From positions 434,001 through 498,000 of the forward strand of contig JAKULF010000011.1 of NCBI GenBank assembly GCA_022661535.1: a DNA stretch of 64,000 bases. Reading direction: 5' to 3'. A program made the translations under genes and the position numbers. The stretch is from Eutypa lata. Its lineage: Eukaryota; Ascomycota; Sordariomycetes; Xylariales; Diatrypaceae. Positions 1-11,104 of this stretch are shown here, one piece after another; within the stretch, counting starts at the first letter, position 1; each line of letters opens with the position of its first letter. The notes under the pieces are model-generated. The model saw nothing but the letters and a program-made list of their open reading frames with translations, made no database searches and was not told the origin of the DNA.

Positions 1-898
1 CTTATTCCGCCGGCAAAGCGTCAATAGACGTTCCGATTACGGGTTACGGAGTTAGTCCGCTGGCGTCAGCATTCATTGAGTCTCCCGATCGTAAGACTGG
101 CTATCTTCTTGATACTGTTCCTGCGCTACTGCTACGTTACGTAGGCATAGAGTCTAACAGCGGCTGTTAGCTAGTGCTGATACCAATAGTTCGCGCTCTT
201 ATTTTCATAGCCTACCAGTGCACCGCTTGGCAGGGGGAAAATCTGAACAGAATATAACCGACGTTATATCTACCAACGACTTCAATTTTACGTCACGGCG
301 TACTCTTGGCATCGTGAAACGCTAGCTATAGATTGGCTATCGTAGATCTACCTAGTACGACCGAGAACGCCGGGCCCCACCTCGCGTAGAGTAGAAAAGC
401 TTTTTAATCGTACCCTTATTCCCTTTTGGGTACCCGAAGCCGCGGACCGAATCCCCATGGTCCCGGCACACGATAGAAGAGGGTGATATAGCGACCCTTG
501 CCACCGGCACGTTGCCGATTTAAAGCTTAGTTCTTCGACGTTGGGGGCCTAGTTCGCCCAACTGGGACACCGGCGAAATGCCCTGTGCCTCGACGCAGAT
601 TTGTTTCATACGTTTCCACGTTGCTTCCGGCAGGGATGTTCTATTGGTCTCGATCGCGATATGGGGATTCCGGGGTGATGTGCTTTCGAGGGGCAACTGA
701 GGTCGGCTAGGCCAGATTTTTTTTCGCGGCGCCCTACGAAGTATATACCAGCCGAAATGCCACGCGACTACGATCCTTCCTAGTTCCGGAACTTTTGGAA
801 ATTTCGCTCTCCTGTAATTTTGGTCCTCCCATGGTGCCTCTCGCTTGACCATCGTTTCCTTCCTTCCACCGTGGATTTCTGGTCTGGCTTCCGCTGCC
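1..898. other. left-edge intergenic region
   Basis: No supportable coding region is seen here. Open frames on either strand are short, lack family motifs and mostly start at non-ATG codons. The right part is presumably the promoter and leader of the CFEM-receptor gene that starts at 899. No repeat or RNA gene was recognised. Confidence 0.5.
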
Positions 899-2732
899 AT
901 GCGGGTTCTCTCGTTTTTGACCTTGTGTCTGAGCGCACTACAATTCGCGTTGGCTGCAGACACTGAAACCCCCCCTGCCTGTGGTGTAAGTAGGAAGGAA
1001 AATACCGCCGGAGCGAGGCGGGGAACGGAAGAGAATTGTCGGGCTGACCAGCATATAGCTACAATGTATGGTGGTATCGACAGTCAACTCGGACTGCCAG
1101 TCGATCGCCAACACGACTTGTATTTGCACAAACGAACTGCTGCTAGCGCAAATCACAGAATGTGTCACTGCGAGCTGCTCGATTCGTGACCAGCTGGGTA
1201 CGCATCGCACGAAATTACCACCAATTTCTTAGTAGTTCGGACTGCTAACGTTTTTACTTCACAAACGATCAGCTACGAAGAAGTTTTCAACCGACAGATG
1301 CGGCGTAGTAGGCGAAGACAGACGAGAACTTATTCGGATTATTGCCCTCGTCTTCGGGATCTTAGGGGTCGTGGCTTTCGGTCTACGATGCACTTCGAAG
1401 CTTATGATGGGGATTCGTACCTGGGGCCATGACGATACGGTGATGTGCCTAGCCGTGGTATGTACGCTGCTATAGAAACAAGGGCGATTTTCTTTTTCTA
1501 ACCTTATTCTAGTGTTTCATGATCCCCCTTGAAGCTATCTCGTACCCAAGTAAGTCGCTATGGCATTCTTCCTACGAAAGATAGCTTTAATAACAGCTAT
1601 AAGTTAGCCAACACGGGCTTGGCCTCGACATGTGGAATGTATCTCCCGACGATATAACCGAGATCCTTCATGTGAGTTGGCACCACTTGGCATCTCTCGG
1701 TCGATGACCCCTAACGAGTCATCCTAACTGATGTCTAAAAATAGCTGTACTTCTTCGACGAAATTGTATACATCACCGCGCTGGCTTTAACTAAGATCTC
1801 GATCCTTTTCTTCTACCTCAAGGTCTTCCCGAAGCGCTCGTTCCGCATCTGTGCCTGGATCCTGATCGGCCTCAACTTGACCTACGCCCTCGCTTACGAC
1901 TTCCTCTTGATTTTTCAATGCAACCCCATACCCGGCGCCTGGAAGTTCTGGGATGGCGAGTTCGAAGCGAAATGCATCAGCATCAACGTGTTGGGATGGT
2001 CGGCTGCAGCGATCAACATCGCGCTAGATCTTGCGGTCATAATCCTGCCGCTTCCGGAGCTATTCAGGTTATCCATGTCAATGAGGAAGAAGGTGCAGAT
2101 TGTTGCTATGTTTGCAGTCGGTTTCTTGTACGTGTATCCCATTCATACTGCGCATAGGGGGGTTTGTGCTAAAACTATGCATAGCATCACAATCGTCAGC
2201 ATCGTTCGCCTCTCGTCACTGATCCGATTCGGCACTACTAGTAATCTCACTCGTAAGTTATTGCTATCTAGCCTCCAGCTAACGGCATATCGCTTTAAAT
2301 CCATCCCCTCCTCTGCCTCTTTTCCAACCAGATCTAACCTAACCTTTTACAGAGGATTATGTCGAAGTAGGCTACTGGTCGACGATCGAAGTCCCCGTAG
2401 GCGTGATCTGCGCGTGCATGCCAGCGATGCGGTCTCTCTTCAGTGTGGCGCTGCCAAAGGTCTTCGGCACGACCAAGGACGCGACGAAGACCTTCAACAG
2501 CTACGGGCCGTCATCGGTGTCGAAGCTAGCTGCCTCGAATAAGATCAGCGTCAAGCAGGAGTGGACAGTACTGCGAGATTCGAGCGATGAGCCAACGCCA
2601 GGGGTGCGCGGCAATAGCGATGTCGAACTCGTGCTGGTCAAAGGCGGCGGCAAGCAGGACAGTACCACCACGTATATCGAAGCCCAGTCCCGGAATAAAC
2701 GATGGTCTGACGCGGGCGTGGATCACCGGTAG
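899..2732 (+). CDS. CFEM-domain, Pth11-type G-protein-coupled receptor
   Basis: Predicted plasma-membrane receptor of the fungal Pth11-like class, with an extracellular cysteine-rich CFEM domain and a seven-helix rhodopsin-like fungal domain. Eight exons: 899-985, 1059-1197, 1273-1457, 1513-1549, 1604-1671, 1745-2127, 2185-2252, 2353-2732. The frame closes throughout and gives 448 aa. Residues 1-19 form a signal peptide. CFEM cysteines follow in PPAC, SDC, TTCICTN and ECVTASC. After the first helix come the family-typical motifs WGHDD, HGLGLDMW and FDE. The cytoplasmic tail after the last helix is about 90 residues and polar. ATG 899 was chosen because it directly precedes the hydrophobic leader; the frame upstream has no ATG. 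Known members of the family sense host surface or nutrients (Magnaporthe PTH11); the ligand here is unknown. The gene is intact and convergent with the next gene. Confidence 0.88.
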
Positions 2733-3066
2733 AAGAGGTGGGGGTGGGAAGGAGTTATAGATAGGATGGGACGGGATGGGAAAACCGAGTCACAAACCTG
2801 ATAGTATTCGGCTATATTGTATTCGAAGTATTGCATTATCTAATCGGCTTTAGATGTTTCAGTTTTTTGTTGATGGCAACTGTACAGGGAATATAGATGA
2901 GTTAGAGGCTAGAGCTGGCTATAAAAACAACAAAGACGGTGATTCGCATGCCCTCCTTCAAAGTTGACAACCTGCACATAATATATGCCTACTTAGATAT
3001 ATACTAATGTCTCGCTAACAGGATATTGAGTTAAGCCGCCTGGAAGCCGTGCCATTTCCCACTAAA
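2733..3066. other. convergent 3' intergenic region
   Basis: Tail-to-tail spacer between the CFEM receptor and the minus-strand membrane-protein gene. It is AT-rich in its second half and presumably holds both transcript ends. Nothing else is seen. Confidence 0.5.
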
Positions 3067-3843
3067 TCATTCTAGTGTATTTGCCTGAAAGGGTCTGAGT
3101 GGTGCAGATTGATCATCCAGAACGATATAGCTGCCCTCTGCAGCGATCGTTGATTGTTGTACGATGACACCCAGAACTTCGGGGTCTTCAGAGAAAGCCC
3201 CCCCTTTTATGTCCGACCAGATACAACGACTCGTATGCCATGCTGCCTCGATCAAGGTGGAAATTCCAATTCCCAGGGAGAACCATTGCCCACTCGAAGT
3301 AAGCCATTGACCTTCTTCGCCCCTTCGAATTGTTCTTTCCACAAGGACTATGCACCACACATATAGCGGAACAGTGAATACTCCAAGCGCAACGGCCCTT
3401 AACGACAATCCTTGTGTATATGTGTATAGGATGCAAAGGCCTGCCAAGACCTCCTCGACCAAGCCGAACCTCTTCCACTGACCGAAGAGCATAGCGAACG
3501 GCACAATAGTGTTCAGGAGGAAGAGTTGGAGCTGGGCAACCCAGAAGTCTTGGATCATGGGGTTCTCTTCGAATATGAACTGCACGGACTTCATTGTGAG
3601 GATCACGTTCATGACGAATGTCGTCATGATCGCGGCGGGTAGGGCGGTGAGAGTCCGCGTGAGACCCGTCACCGTCGCTAAGGAGAGCGCGATGCATTGC
3701 ATTTAGATACCAGTCCGCACGCAGAATCCACAGATATCCCTGTCCGGCCCATCATCATCGCAGTACTTGCCGGTATGCCAGAGCGGATCGCCTAGATCGA
3801 TCCGTGGTACTAGAGGTGTAAGGGTACTAGGTACGGCGTACAT
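3067..3843 (-). pseudogene. uncharacterised multi-pass membrane protein, in-frame stop at codon 47
   Basis: I do not recognise the family. The frame opens at ATG 3843 and reads 46 codons, containing a cysteine/aspartate-rich stretch (YCDDDGPDRDICGFC). It then meets TAA at 3703-3705, directly followed in the same frame by ATG 3702 and 210 further residues. That part has about four hydrophobic segments (for example FVMNVILTM, LQLFLLNTIVPFAMLF, VALGVFTVPLYVWCIVLV) and a charged C-terminus. Because the frame on both sides of the stop is open and looks coding, this reads as one gene broken by a single nonsense change; CAA to TAA would fit a RIP-type C-to-T event. Alternatives are translation from ATG 3702 alone, or splicing of a 33-nt GT-AG segment that would remove the stop in frame but is shorter than usual fungal introns. 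Confidence 0.5.
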
Positions 3844-4346
3844 AATGGCTAAATATATGTGAAGTTGGAGATAGAAAGATGATAATTATTTGCAGAGGGG
3901 ACGCGATGTAAAACCCCGAGAAAGACCGTGAGGGGTTTATGTTTACAACGAAGATATTAATAGACGGTTGAGCACAAAATGCAGCTTCAGCTACTACACG
4001 CTGAGCCGCGTATCTGTGAAAACGCTATCGAATACAATTGCTTCGATTAAGCCAGGCTGACCCTATCACCCTAAAAGGGAAGATGGCTACTATTCATTGA
4101 TAAACTCGACTGCAAATCACAAAGAAGACACTTGAAGTGTAGTGTGGAAACCAATAGTTACCCTCGAGGCAATGCAGGCGCCTCAAGTTTCCTGGTTTTG
4201 TTATCGTGAGCCTGATGCGCCAATGAGTAATCGTATAATATGTATAAGCAACTTAGGAGGAAAAGTGGCGGAATTGGCTAGTTAGGTGGCGTTATGAGTG
4301 AAGACAGGATAGGGTAGCCACTTGATAAGAATCGTCTATACGGTCT
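3844..4346. other. intergenic region
   Basis: Upstream flank of the interrupted membrane-protein gene and 3' flank of the next minus-strand gene. It is AT-rich with no supportable ORF or RNA. Confidence 0.45.
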
Positions 4347-5459
4347 TTAACGAGAATCCGACAGCGCCTTCAACGACGCATACACCTGAATGGCACCCTC
4401 AATACTCTGGATCAACCCGAACACAATCGTCAGTAGCAAAACAAACGCAGCCACCCAAAAGGTATACCACTGCACACCATTTCTCCGGTCATACCACCAC
4501 TGCGTCAGGGTCTTCGGCTGCGCTTCGTCGAACACTTGCTTCAGCATCACCAGCCGATCGCGCCAGAACCGGAACCTCTCGATCTGTCTCAGATCGGTCT
4601 TGAGCCGGCCGCACTGGAACGCGCGCTGGTCCAGCGACGGCAACTTCGAGTACCATTTCTGGGTTTCGCGGTCTGTCGACGGGAAGAGGAGGGCGAGCGT
4701 CTGCAAGGTCTCGGCTGCCAGTCCTTCCGGGAGTAGAGTTCCGTAGCTTCATCTTCTTAGCGGGACGTGTTGGTGGGAAGCTGGTGATAGGGGGCATCTG
4801 TGGACTTACCTTTGTCGCTGCCTTTCGAGGAAAGATGCATGGTGAAAGACATGTACCTTCATGTCATCGTCTGTGAGGCGCAGGTGATCGAGCAAATTAT
4901 CGGTCCACACAATCTCGACTCCGGCTATTCGAGTGATATTCCTCGCGATGAACTGCTTCTCTAGTTTGACCTTGTTATGGGATAAGACCGGTTCCTCGGC
5001 GAAGAACTGAACGAGATAGTCCTTTAAAGATCCTTGCTTCCAATCTAGTTCTGTCCTGCCAGAGAAACCGTGAGACAAGCTTCCACAATCGCACATGAGG
5101 AGCAGGCTAGCAGCAAGATTGATGGAGTTTTCTAGCAACTCCTCCTCATTGGCATGTTCAGTCGTGAGCTTAGGTAGTAGGCTCCTTCGAACATCTTCCT
5201 TATCAACTTCGCCCCTAAGTTGTCGGACTATGTCGACTATGTCTTGATGTGTTCGCGCCGCGACGTGGCGACCCCCGTTGTATAGTGCATGGCTGCACTT
5301 TTTATAATAATAGGCCCAAAAGCAGCCAAGATTATTGGTATCTATTGTCTTATAATACGGGGAGCATTGGTTACCCCAGAATTCGTTGGCAATATAAATC
5401 TTTGTGGATGGAGCAATGGTTGTGGCGAGGAGTGTAGAGTTAATTGTGGTGTCTGCCAT
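4347..5459 (-). CDS. uncharacterised protein with C-terminal membrane anchor
   Basis: Two exons, 5459-4810 and 4746-4347. The phase-2 junction restores ...RQRQ-S-YGTLLPEG... and gives about 349 aa from ATG 5459. Most of the protein is soluble-looking and partly charged. The last about 55 residues follow a WWYDRRN motif and contain one long hydrophobic segment (QWYTFWVAAFVLLLTIVFGL), so a tail-anchored or single-pass topology is likely. There is no signal peptide. I cannot assign a function; from memory this C-terminal arrangement recurs in uncharacterised filamentous-fungal proteins. It is transcribed divergently from the protease-PNG1 fusion, sharing a 355-bp spacer with it, which suggests co-regulation and perhaps a joint role. 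Confidence 0.75.
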
Positions 5460-5814
5460 TAGAGCGGATTAACTGGCCATATTCTTCTATACTTCCTGCC
5501 GTGGTGGACAGATCCCGGTGGCTCCGAGCAATTTATTTCACTAAAATACCCCCCTCTTCAGTGGAGATCACTCCTATGACGATAATTGAGGCTATGGTCC
5601 AATTTGATTAGCCGGTCAGCCAAGGAGAGGGACGTCGCCTAACGCGTCAGCTATGCAGGTCTCAGCTATATGCACGTCAGCCCCAGCTATCGTGGTGGCG
5701 GAGCAGCAACTGCCTAAAACTTGTTTTTGTTTTTATCGTTGAGTGCGATGCAAATTAGGTAATGCTTTAGACATCTTGAGATTCTCATTGTGTACATCAC
5801 GATACTACCATAAC
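5460..5814. promoter_or_regulatory. divergent promoter region, anchor protein / protease fusion
   Basis: A 355-bp spacer between the two divergent start codons. It must carry the promoters of both genes. A CCAAT-type box lies near 5600. No palindromic zinc-cluster site was noticed. Confidence 0.45.
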
Positions 5815-8619
5815 ATGGCGATGGAAGACCCTATGGCGACTGCAAATTACCTACCTCTCCGATTGACTTCGCGCCAGACTACTCTTTCTTCACTCTTCCA
5901 CAGGAGCCAAGGAAAAGAATGGCGCAACCCAGAGCGATCTGTTGGCCGATTCATATGCAAGGTGGGAAAGGACTCAATCTGGGAAGCTCAAGGGGATGCA
6001 CTAGATGCGTTCAAAGACCTAGCACCAAGCATCAAGGATTATTTGGACCACTGCGTTGAACCTATCTCTAGCTGGGTAACGTGGTCTATATACATGATGG
6101 GTAGTGCTGTTTGCAGTGCCAAACCAACCATCATATTCTGCTGCGAAGTGGTGTTGCATCGTCGCGAAGTAAGGAATATCATCAAAAACAGTGGAATCTT
6201 GGATAGGTACCCCGGTGTCAAGACCGGACACATGCCAAGGGCCCCTGACTTTGACCAGCTTGTGGCATTATCTCCAGGAGTGGAGGCTTGTAATGAGGTG
6301 AAAGTTTACCTCAACAGGCCTCGAAGTCCCTATAATGAGGAAAATATGCCTCTGGAGGCTCCTGGTACGGAAATCATTATCGAGGGATTCAGCAACGACA
6401 TCCGCTATTCGACAAAGGCTACAGTGGGTGGTGTTATTCAAGTCGGGAATAAATATTTTTATACCACCGCGGCTCACGCCTTTCAGTACGACATAGCAGC
6501 GATTGACCAAGATACGGTCTCAGACAATGATAGCTCTGACGATTTTGAGGACGATTGTTTTAGTTTTGACGGGGACTCTGAAGCCGGACTTGACGATGAG
6601 CCTTCGGTCCCAAGTTCCAGTTGTGCGGGTATTCCATCTACTACGGCATACCGTGTTGAGGAATCCGGATTATTGACGAAGGGGAAAATCATCTGCGCGG
6701 CTGCGTACCCTCGCAAATTTGACTACGACGGAGAGATATTTCTCGCTCCGCTTGAAAGACCCGAGTCGGGGTTGGACTACGCTCTGCTCGAGGTAACTAA
6801 CCCCAGGCACTGTAGTGAGAATGTTATAACACGCTTTCCGTGTCACCTGCCACCGATCGAGGTAAATTCCCTTGCCACAGAAGTGCCCAATCAAACACCC
6901 ATAGTCGCAATCACATCACCCTTTGGAGGAGGAATATCAGGAACGTTGTATCCAACACCATCGTACCTACGCGCCCCAGGGAGTAAGAAGTTCCAGGAAG
7001 TGCTTACCGCAAAGCTGCAGGTCCAGGTCGAAAAGGGAGCTTGTGGTTCTTGGATTGTCAACGCAAAGACCGGATGTCTGTATGGCCATATCGTTGCAGG
7101 GTCTCCCCAGTCAGGAATGATATTCGTAATGCCTTTCAATAAGGTCTTTGAGGATATTGAAAGCCATGTGGGAGTTGCCCCGGAATTCCCATTATCACTT
7201 GACGATCGTTTTCAGCAAGCGATAAACATTTCTAAGTCACATGATGCTAACGGGTGCGAAATTCGTATCTCTAGAGGGAAACAAGGAGTCACCACAGACA
7301 TTTCATTAGATGAAATTGGTCTGCAAGGGCAACTTGCACCAGGTGAACCACAAAGCTTTGGAGACAACGCCGACTGGATAGAACAATTAAGAAACCAGTT
7401 CGAACAGCGAATGAAAGCTAAACAACTCCGCCGCCTCGTCACAACATGGCTAGCATCACGAAAAGTTCTGGATGAAGGGAAGGGCAGCGATATAGACAGC
7501 ATCGAGACACAACAATGTCGCTTGGAAAGTTCACCAAGAGCACCACCCCCTTACTCAACAGCCTCCCTTCTCACAGGGCCTCTGTCACATGATAGAAAAC
7601 CTTACAAATTTCGCAATCTTCTAGTCTCTCTATCCTTGGTTCCGTTAAAATGGGAGAATCCGGATGCATTAGACGATGCGTTAACAAATGTTCCCTTGGA
7701 TCGCATCTATAGCGAGGCCTTGGATGAGCTCCGAACTTTCACTGGTATAGCTATGTCGGTAAACGCCCCCCGCCTAGCTTGGGGGTACCAAGACTGCGTC
7801 ATTCGAGCCCTACTACGTTGGTTTAGGCGGTCATTTTTTACTTGGGTTAACAATCCTTGCTGCGACCGATGTGCCGCACAGACACTGGCTCTGGGTCTAC
7901 GGGAGCCAACACCCGAGGAGTCAGCCCATGGAGCGCTCCGGGTGGAACTTTACGAGTGCAACCAGTGTGGCCAGATGGTCCGATTCCCTCGCTACTCCGA
8001 TGTGTGGGTGCTCATGAGAACGAGACGTGGCCGGGTCGGGGAGTGGGTGAACTGCTTCGGCATGCTATGCCGTGCGCTGGGAAGCCGTGTCCGGTGGGTC
8101 TGGAACGCGGAGGACCACGTCTGGGTCGAGGTCTACTCGGAGCACGCAAAGAGATGGGTGCCCGTAGATCCCTGTGAAGAATCATGGGATGAACCCGGGC
8201 TATACACGGAAGGATGGGGAAAGCGAATGTCCTATTGCATCGCATTTTCGAGCGAGGGCGCAACCGACGTGACGAGGCGGTATGTGAGAGCGCCAGAGAA
8301 CGGCTTAGCGCGCGAACGATGCCCCGAACCTGTTCTTTTGCATATCGTCGATGAAATCCGTGGTCTTAGGCGTGCCAATATGACCGAAGATGACAAGATT
8401 CGTTTGCGGCGCGAAGATGACATGGAGGAAAAGGAGCTTCAAGGCTACACGATTGAATCCCTCTTAAGTAGACTAACCACTGTCCTAACCGGAAATCCTT
8501 CCCCCTCCTCTCATCTACCGCAATCCGAGAAGCCTTCTTCGTTGGCTCTAGCAACACCCAAAAAGACAAATTTCGCTAGATCAACCACATGGATGCCAGG
8601 ATGGTTTTCAGGAATTTAA
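5815..8619 (+). CDS. trypsin-like serine protease fused to a pseudo-enzyme PNG1 (peptide:N-glycanase) module
   Basis: One uninterrupted frame of 934 aa from ATG 5815 (upstream in-frame codons include no ATG). Residues about 180-460 form a trypsin-like protease: His221 in TTAAHAF, Asp321 in LDYALLEV and Ser412 in KGACGSW give a complete catalytic triad. A very acidic insert sits at about 237-269. From about 520 to 910 the protein matches PNG1: QLRNQFEQRM start, RIYSEAL, WGYQDCVIRALLRWF, zinc ligands in CDRC (683/686) and ECNQC (715/718), and the transglutaminase-like core with His768 in NAEDHVW and Asp785 in VPVDPCEESWDEP. The position of the nucleophilic Cys is Val741 (GRVGEW), so deglycosylation activity should be absent. 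Loss of this Cys is reported for PNG1 of filamentous fungi such as Neurospora (from memory). No signal peptide, so probably cytosolic. A canonical stand-alone PNG1 should exist elsewhere; this looks like a duplicated copy captured by a protease gene. Confidence 0.85.
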   Translation: MAMEDPMATANYLPLRLTSRQTTLSSLFHRSQGKEWRNPERSVGRFICKVGKDSIWEAQGDALDAFKDLAPSIKDYLDHCVEPISSWVTWSIYMMGSAVCSAKPTIIFCCEVVLHRREVRNIIKNSGILDRYPGVKTGHMPRAPDFDQLVALSPGVEACNEVKVYLNRPRSPYNEENMPLEAPGTEIIIEGFSNDIRYSTKATVGGVIQVGNKYFYTTAAHAFQYDIAAIDQDTVSDNDSSDDFEDDCFSFDGDSEAGLDDEPSVPSSSCAGIPSTTAYRVEESGLLTKGKIICAAAYPRKFDYDGEIFLAPLERPESGLDYALLEVTNPRHCSENVITRFPCHLPPIEVNSLATEVPNQTPIVAITSPFGGGISGTLYPTPSYLRAPGSKKFQEVLTAKLQVQVEKGACGSWIVNAKTGCLYGHIVAGSPQSGMIFVMPFNKVFEDIESHVGVAPEFPLSLDDRFQQAINISKSHDANGCEIRISRGKQGVTTDISLDEIGLQGQLAPGEPQSFGDNADWIEQLRNQFEQRMKAKQLRRLVTTWLASRKVLDEGKGSDIDSIETQQCRLESSPRAPPPYSTASLLTGPLSHDRKPYKFRNLLVSLSLVPLKWENPDALDDALTNVPLDRIYSEALDELRTFTGIAMSVNAPRLAWGYQDCVIRALLRWFRRSFFTWVNNPCCDRCAAQTLALGLREPTPEESAHGALRVELYECNQCGQMVRFPRYSDVWVLMRTRRGRVGEWVNCFGMLCRALGSRVRWVWNAEDHVWVEVYSEHAKRWVPVDPCEESWDEPGLYTEGWGKRMSYCIAFSSEGATDVTRRYVRAPENGLARERCPEPVLLHIVDEIRGLRRANMTEDDKIRLRREDDMEEKELQGYTIESLLSRLTTVLTGNPSPSSHLPQSEKPSSLALATPKKTNFARSTTWMPGWFSGI

Positions 8620-9152
8620 GAGTCATGAGAGAAGCCTCGTAGGAGAGTGGGATACGGATATGTAATGGATGCTATTATGTCGACGGGGGATAAAACCTTC
8701 TAGGATTATCTAGGAATAGACGTTGTAGCTATCCTCCTCCCCCACTAAAATAGTATTAATAATACTCAAGCTTGTCGTCATATTTCATTATCCCTGACAA
8801 GGTAATATATTGATTGATATTGTGAGAAGTACGGCAATTGAGTGCCCCGTAGCTGCTAAACACTTTCGGCAGGATCCTATCGTAGACATCAAAGGGACAG
8901 AGACACTCGATTTTCTGCAATCAGCTTGAACGGGTGATGAGAAGCCTTTCTTCGTGATAATACTAGGTATCCTATTACCAAGCATTTTGGTGAACTCCAG
9001 GGGCGGCACAGCCAAAGTTCTGACCAATCACTGCTGTTTACCACACCAGCGCTCGCTCTGCTGACAAATCCTCAAACTTAACGGTATTTCATTCCTCAGT
9101 GTTGTGTGGAATTTTTGATAGCATCTACATTCACCTATTCCCCAATTAAAAC
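8620..9152. other. intergenic region
   Basis: Terminator side of the fusion gene and promoter of the zinc-cluster regulator starting at 9153. Only a short antisense open frame is present. No repeats. Confidence 0.45.
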
Positions 9153-10547
9153 ATGCCTCGGCGAAGTCGCGGTTGTCAAGAGTGCCGAAAAAGGCGCATA
9201 GGCTGTGATGGTGCTTTACCATCCTGCCGGCAGTGTCTCGTTACTAATAGACGCTGTTCTGGGGCCATGCAAGGTTCCATATTCGTAGACCAGACTAGGA
9301 GTGTCACTTCACGCCACAGCCAGTCCCTGGCGCAGAACCGTGCACAAGTTATGATTCGTCAACCGTCGCCCAGAGACATCTTCTCACTGGCCTTTGTTTC
9401 CGAGTTCATCTCGTCCGTTACCGATAAAACTGCCGCGCCATCGAGACTTTCGTGGCTGCGTCAGCTGGAAGGGATCCCGCAGGACAAGAGAGGCATTTCT
9501 CTGGATCTCTCCCTGCAGGCAGTCTCTCTCGCTTACTGTGGGGTGGGGTCCAGAAACCATCCAGCCGTGATGGAAGCCCGTCGGCTATACGGGGAAGCGA
9601 TGTCCCAGCACTCCAGGGAGCTCTCTCAGGGCTTTGATTCCCTGAGCCCCGCTATGCTATATACCTCGATCATTCTATCACTGTTCGAAAGCATGTGGTC
9701 CACAAGTGCGGCAGCTTACTCTATTCATCTCGTCGCTGCTCAAAAGATGCTCGATTTGGCTTGTTGGGATGTAACTCAGAATGAGATTTTGAGACAGGTT
9801 ACCATGCATATCCAAAATCAAACCGTTCGTGCACCATTCAGCCAGAAATAACCTGCAGCACTAACGCAACTGTAGTTATTCATGATGATCGCCTCTCCCC
9901 TTGATGGAGTACAGCAAGACTTAGAAGCTAGAGCCTGGTCTGGCACGTTAACCAGCCTGTTGAAAGGGTCCCAGCCGGTGGCTGATCAGCTCACGACCCA
10001 ACTATTCAGGCTCTGGAAGATCGTTTGTGCGCGAAAGTCCGATGCTGATTCGAACGAGACCGCTCTTCATCTTCGTAACATTGGTTCTATCATCGCGACG
10101 ATCTGGGCCGCTTACCAGGAAGATTCAATTCGACGCGGTGAGGCCTCTCTACTTGGCCCTGCGAGTAACGCGCCATACCGAGATAGCTTGGCCGCTTTGA
10201 TGGAGGCGTACTTTGCGTCGGCGCAAGTAATGTTCTCCCTGGCTGGACCCTTGGCCCCCTCTCACTCATACCTAACAAGCGAAGATCCATGCCAGGTAAT
10301 ATTGAGAAGCGCCTCGTATCTCTTCAAGGGCAGGACTGCTATCTGCTGTGTAGGACATGACGTGTTTCTTCCCCTGACACTCTTGGCATTGCACGGTACG
10401 TCGGTGAAATACCGTAGGATGGCATACGCGTTTCTCGAAGATGAAATTCCTAGGATTCCATTTAAAGGTCTCAGGGAGATTGCAATTCAACGTATCAAGT
10501 CAGTGGATGTTCAGGATCGTCCGAAAGAGCACCCATTGAGCCGGTAG
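9153..10547 (+). CDS. Zn2Cys6 transcription factor
   Basis: Two exons, 9153-9797 and 9876-10547, joined in phase 0 (...EILRQ-LFMMIAS...) to give 438 aa. The N-terminus has a binuclear zinc cluster at residues 8-35, C-x2-C-x6-C-x6-C-x2-C-x6-C (CQEC...CDGALPSCRQC). Downstream is the diffuse helical 'fungal-specific transcription factor' region (segments such as LSLQAVSLAYCGVG and LYTSIILSLFESMW) found in many C6 regulators. Expected to be nuclear and to bind CGG-containing sites. Targets are unknown; the nearest candidate is the SDR gene at 11105, on the same strand 0.56 kb downstream. Confidence 0.85.
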
Positions 10548-11104
10548 GAAGTTTCCAGCCATTAATCTATTATAATTACCAAACTTGGTCTATAACATGT
10601 AATCCAGGTGAATGGGCTGTGTGGTAGAGTTGTTATTTTTGGATATTGATATTCGTAATCAAGGGATTTACACTCATTAATTAAGGCCATCTTGATGCGT
10701 ATTCATGTCCCGACTCTCAACCTAAGAGTCAGGTCCGAAGAAGAGTCCGCATTAAAGACGGGGGTCCTATAAGTATTTCTAAGCGCTAGCGAAACCTACT
10801 GGATTGAGTCTAGCGCAGTATATTCGGACTCGGGAGTTTTTCCTTGAAGCTTCAGGGTTTCGGCAGCATTATAGAGGTAGCGTTATAGACAACAAGAAGT
10901 CTTATCATTATGACAAACAGAGATGATTATAAATCTCCGTTCATTATCGTAAGCCAATCCTCCGGCTCCGGGCGGAGATAAGAAAGGCATAAAGGGGCGC
11001 GATCACACGAATAGGGACCAGGTCTCGCAACTGTACACTTAGAGCTAGGTTCCTTTACCGGCATACCTTATTATTTTATTTCACTCGGTATTGTGACCGC
11101 CAGT
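10548..11104. other. intergenic region upstream of SDR gene
   Basis: Contains no supportable gene. It holds the 3' flank of the C6 regulator and the SDR promoter, including a GC-rich patch with closely spaced CCG/CGG triplets around 10960-10980 that could be zinc-cluster half-sites. Confidence 0.4.

Noticed and set aside
4347..5459. Gasdermin-like or HET-type cell-death protein
   Set aside because: No family motif could be seen; only a C-terminal membrane anchor is supported, so the gene is left as unknown.
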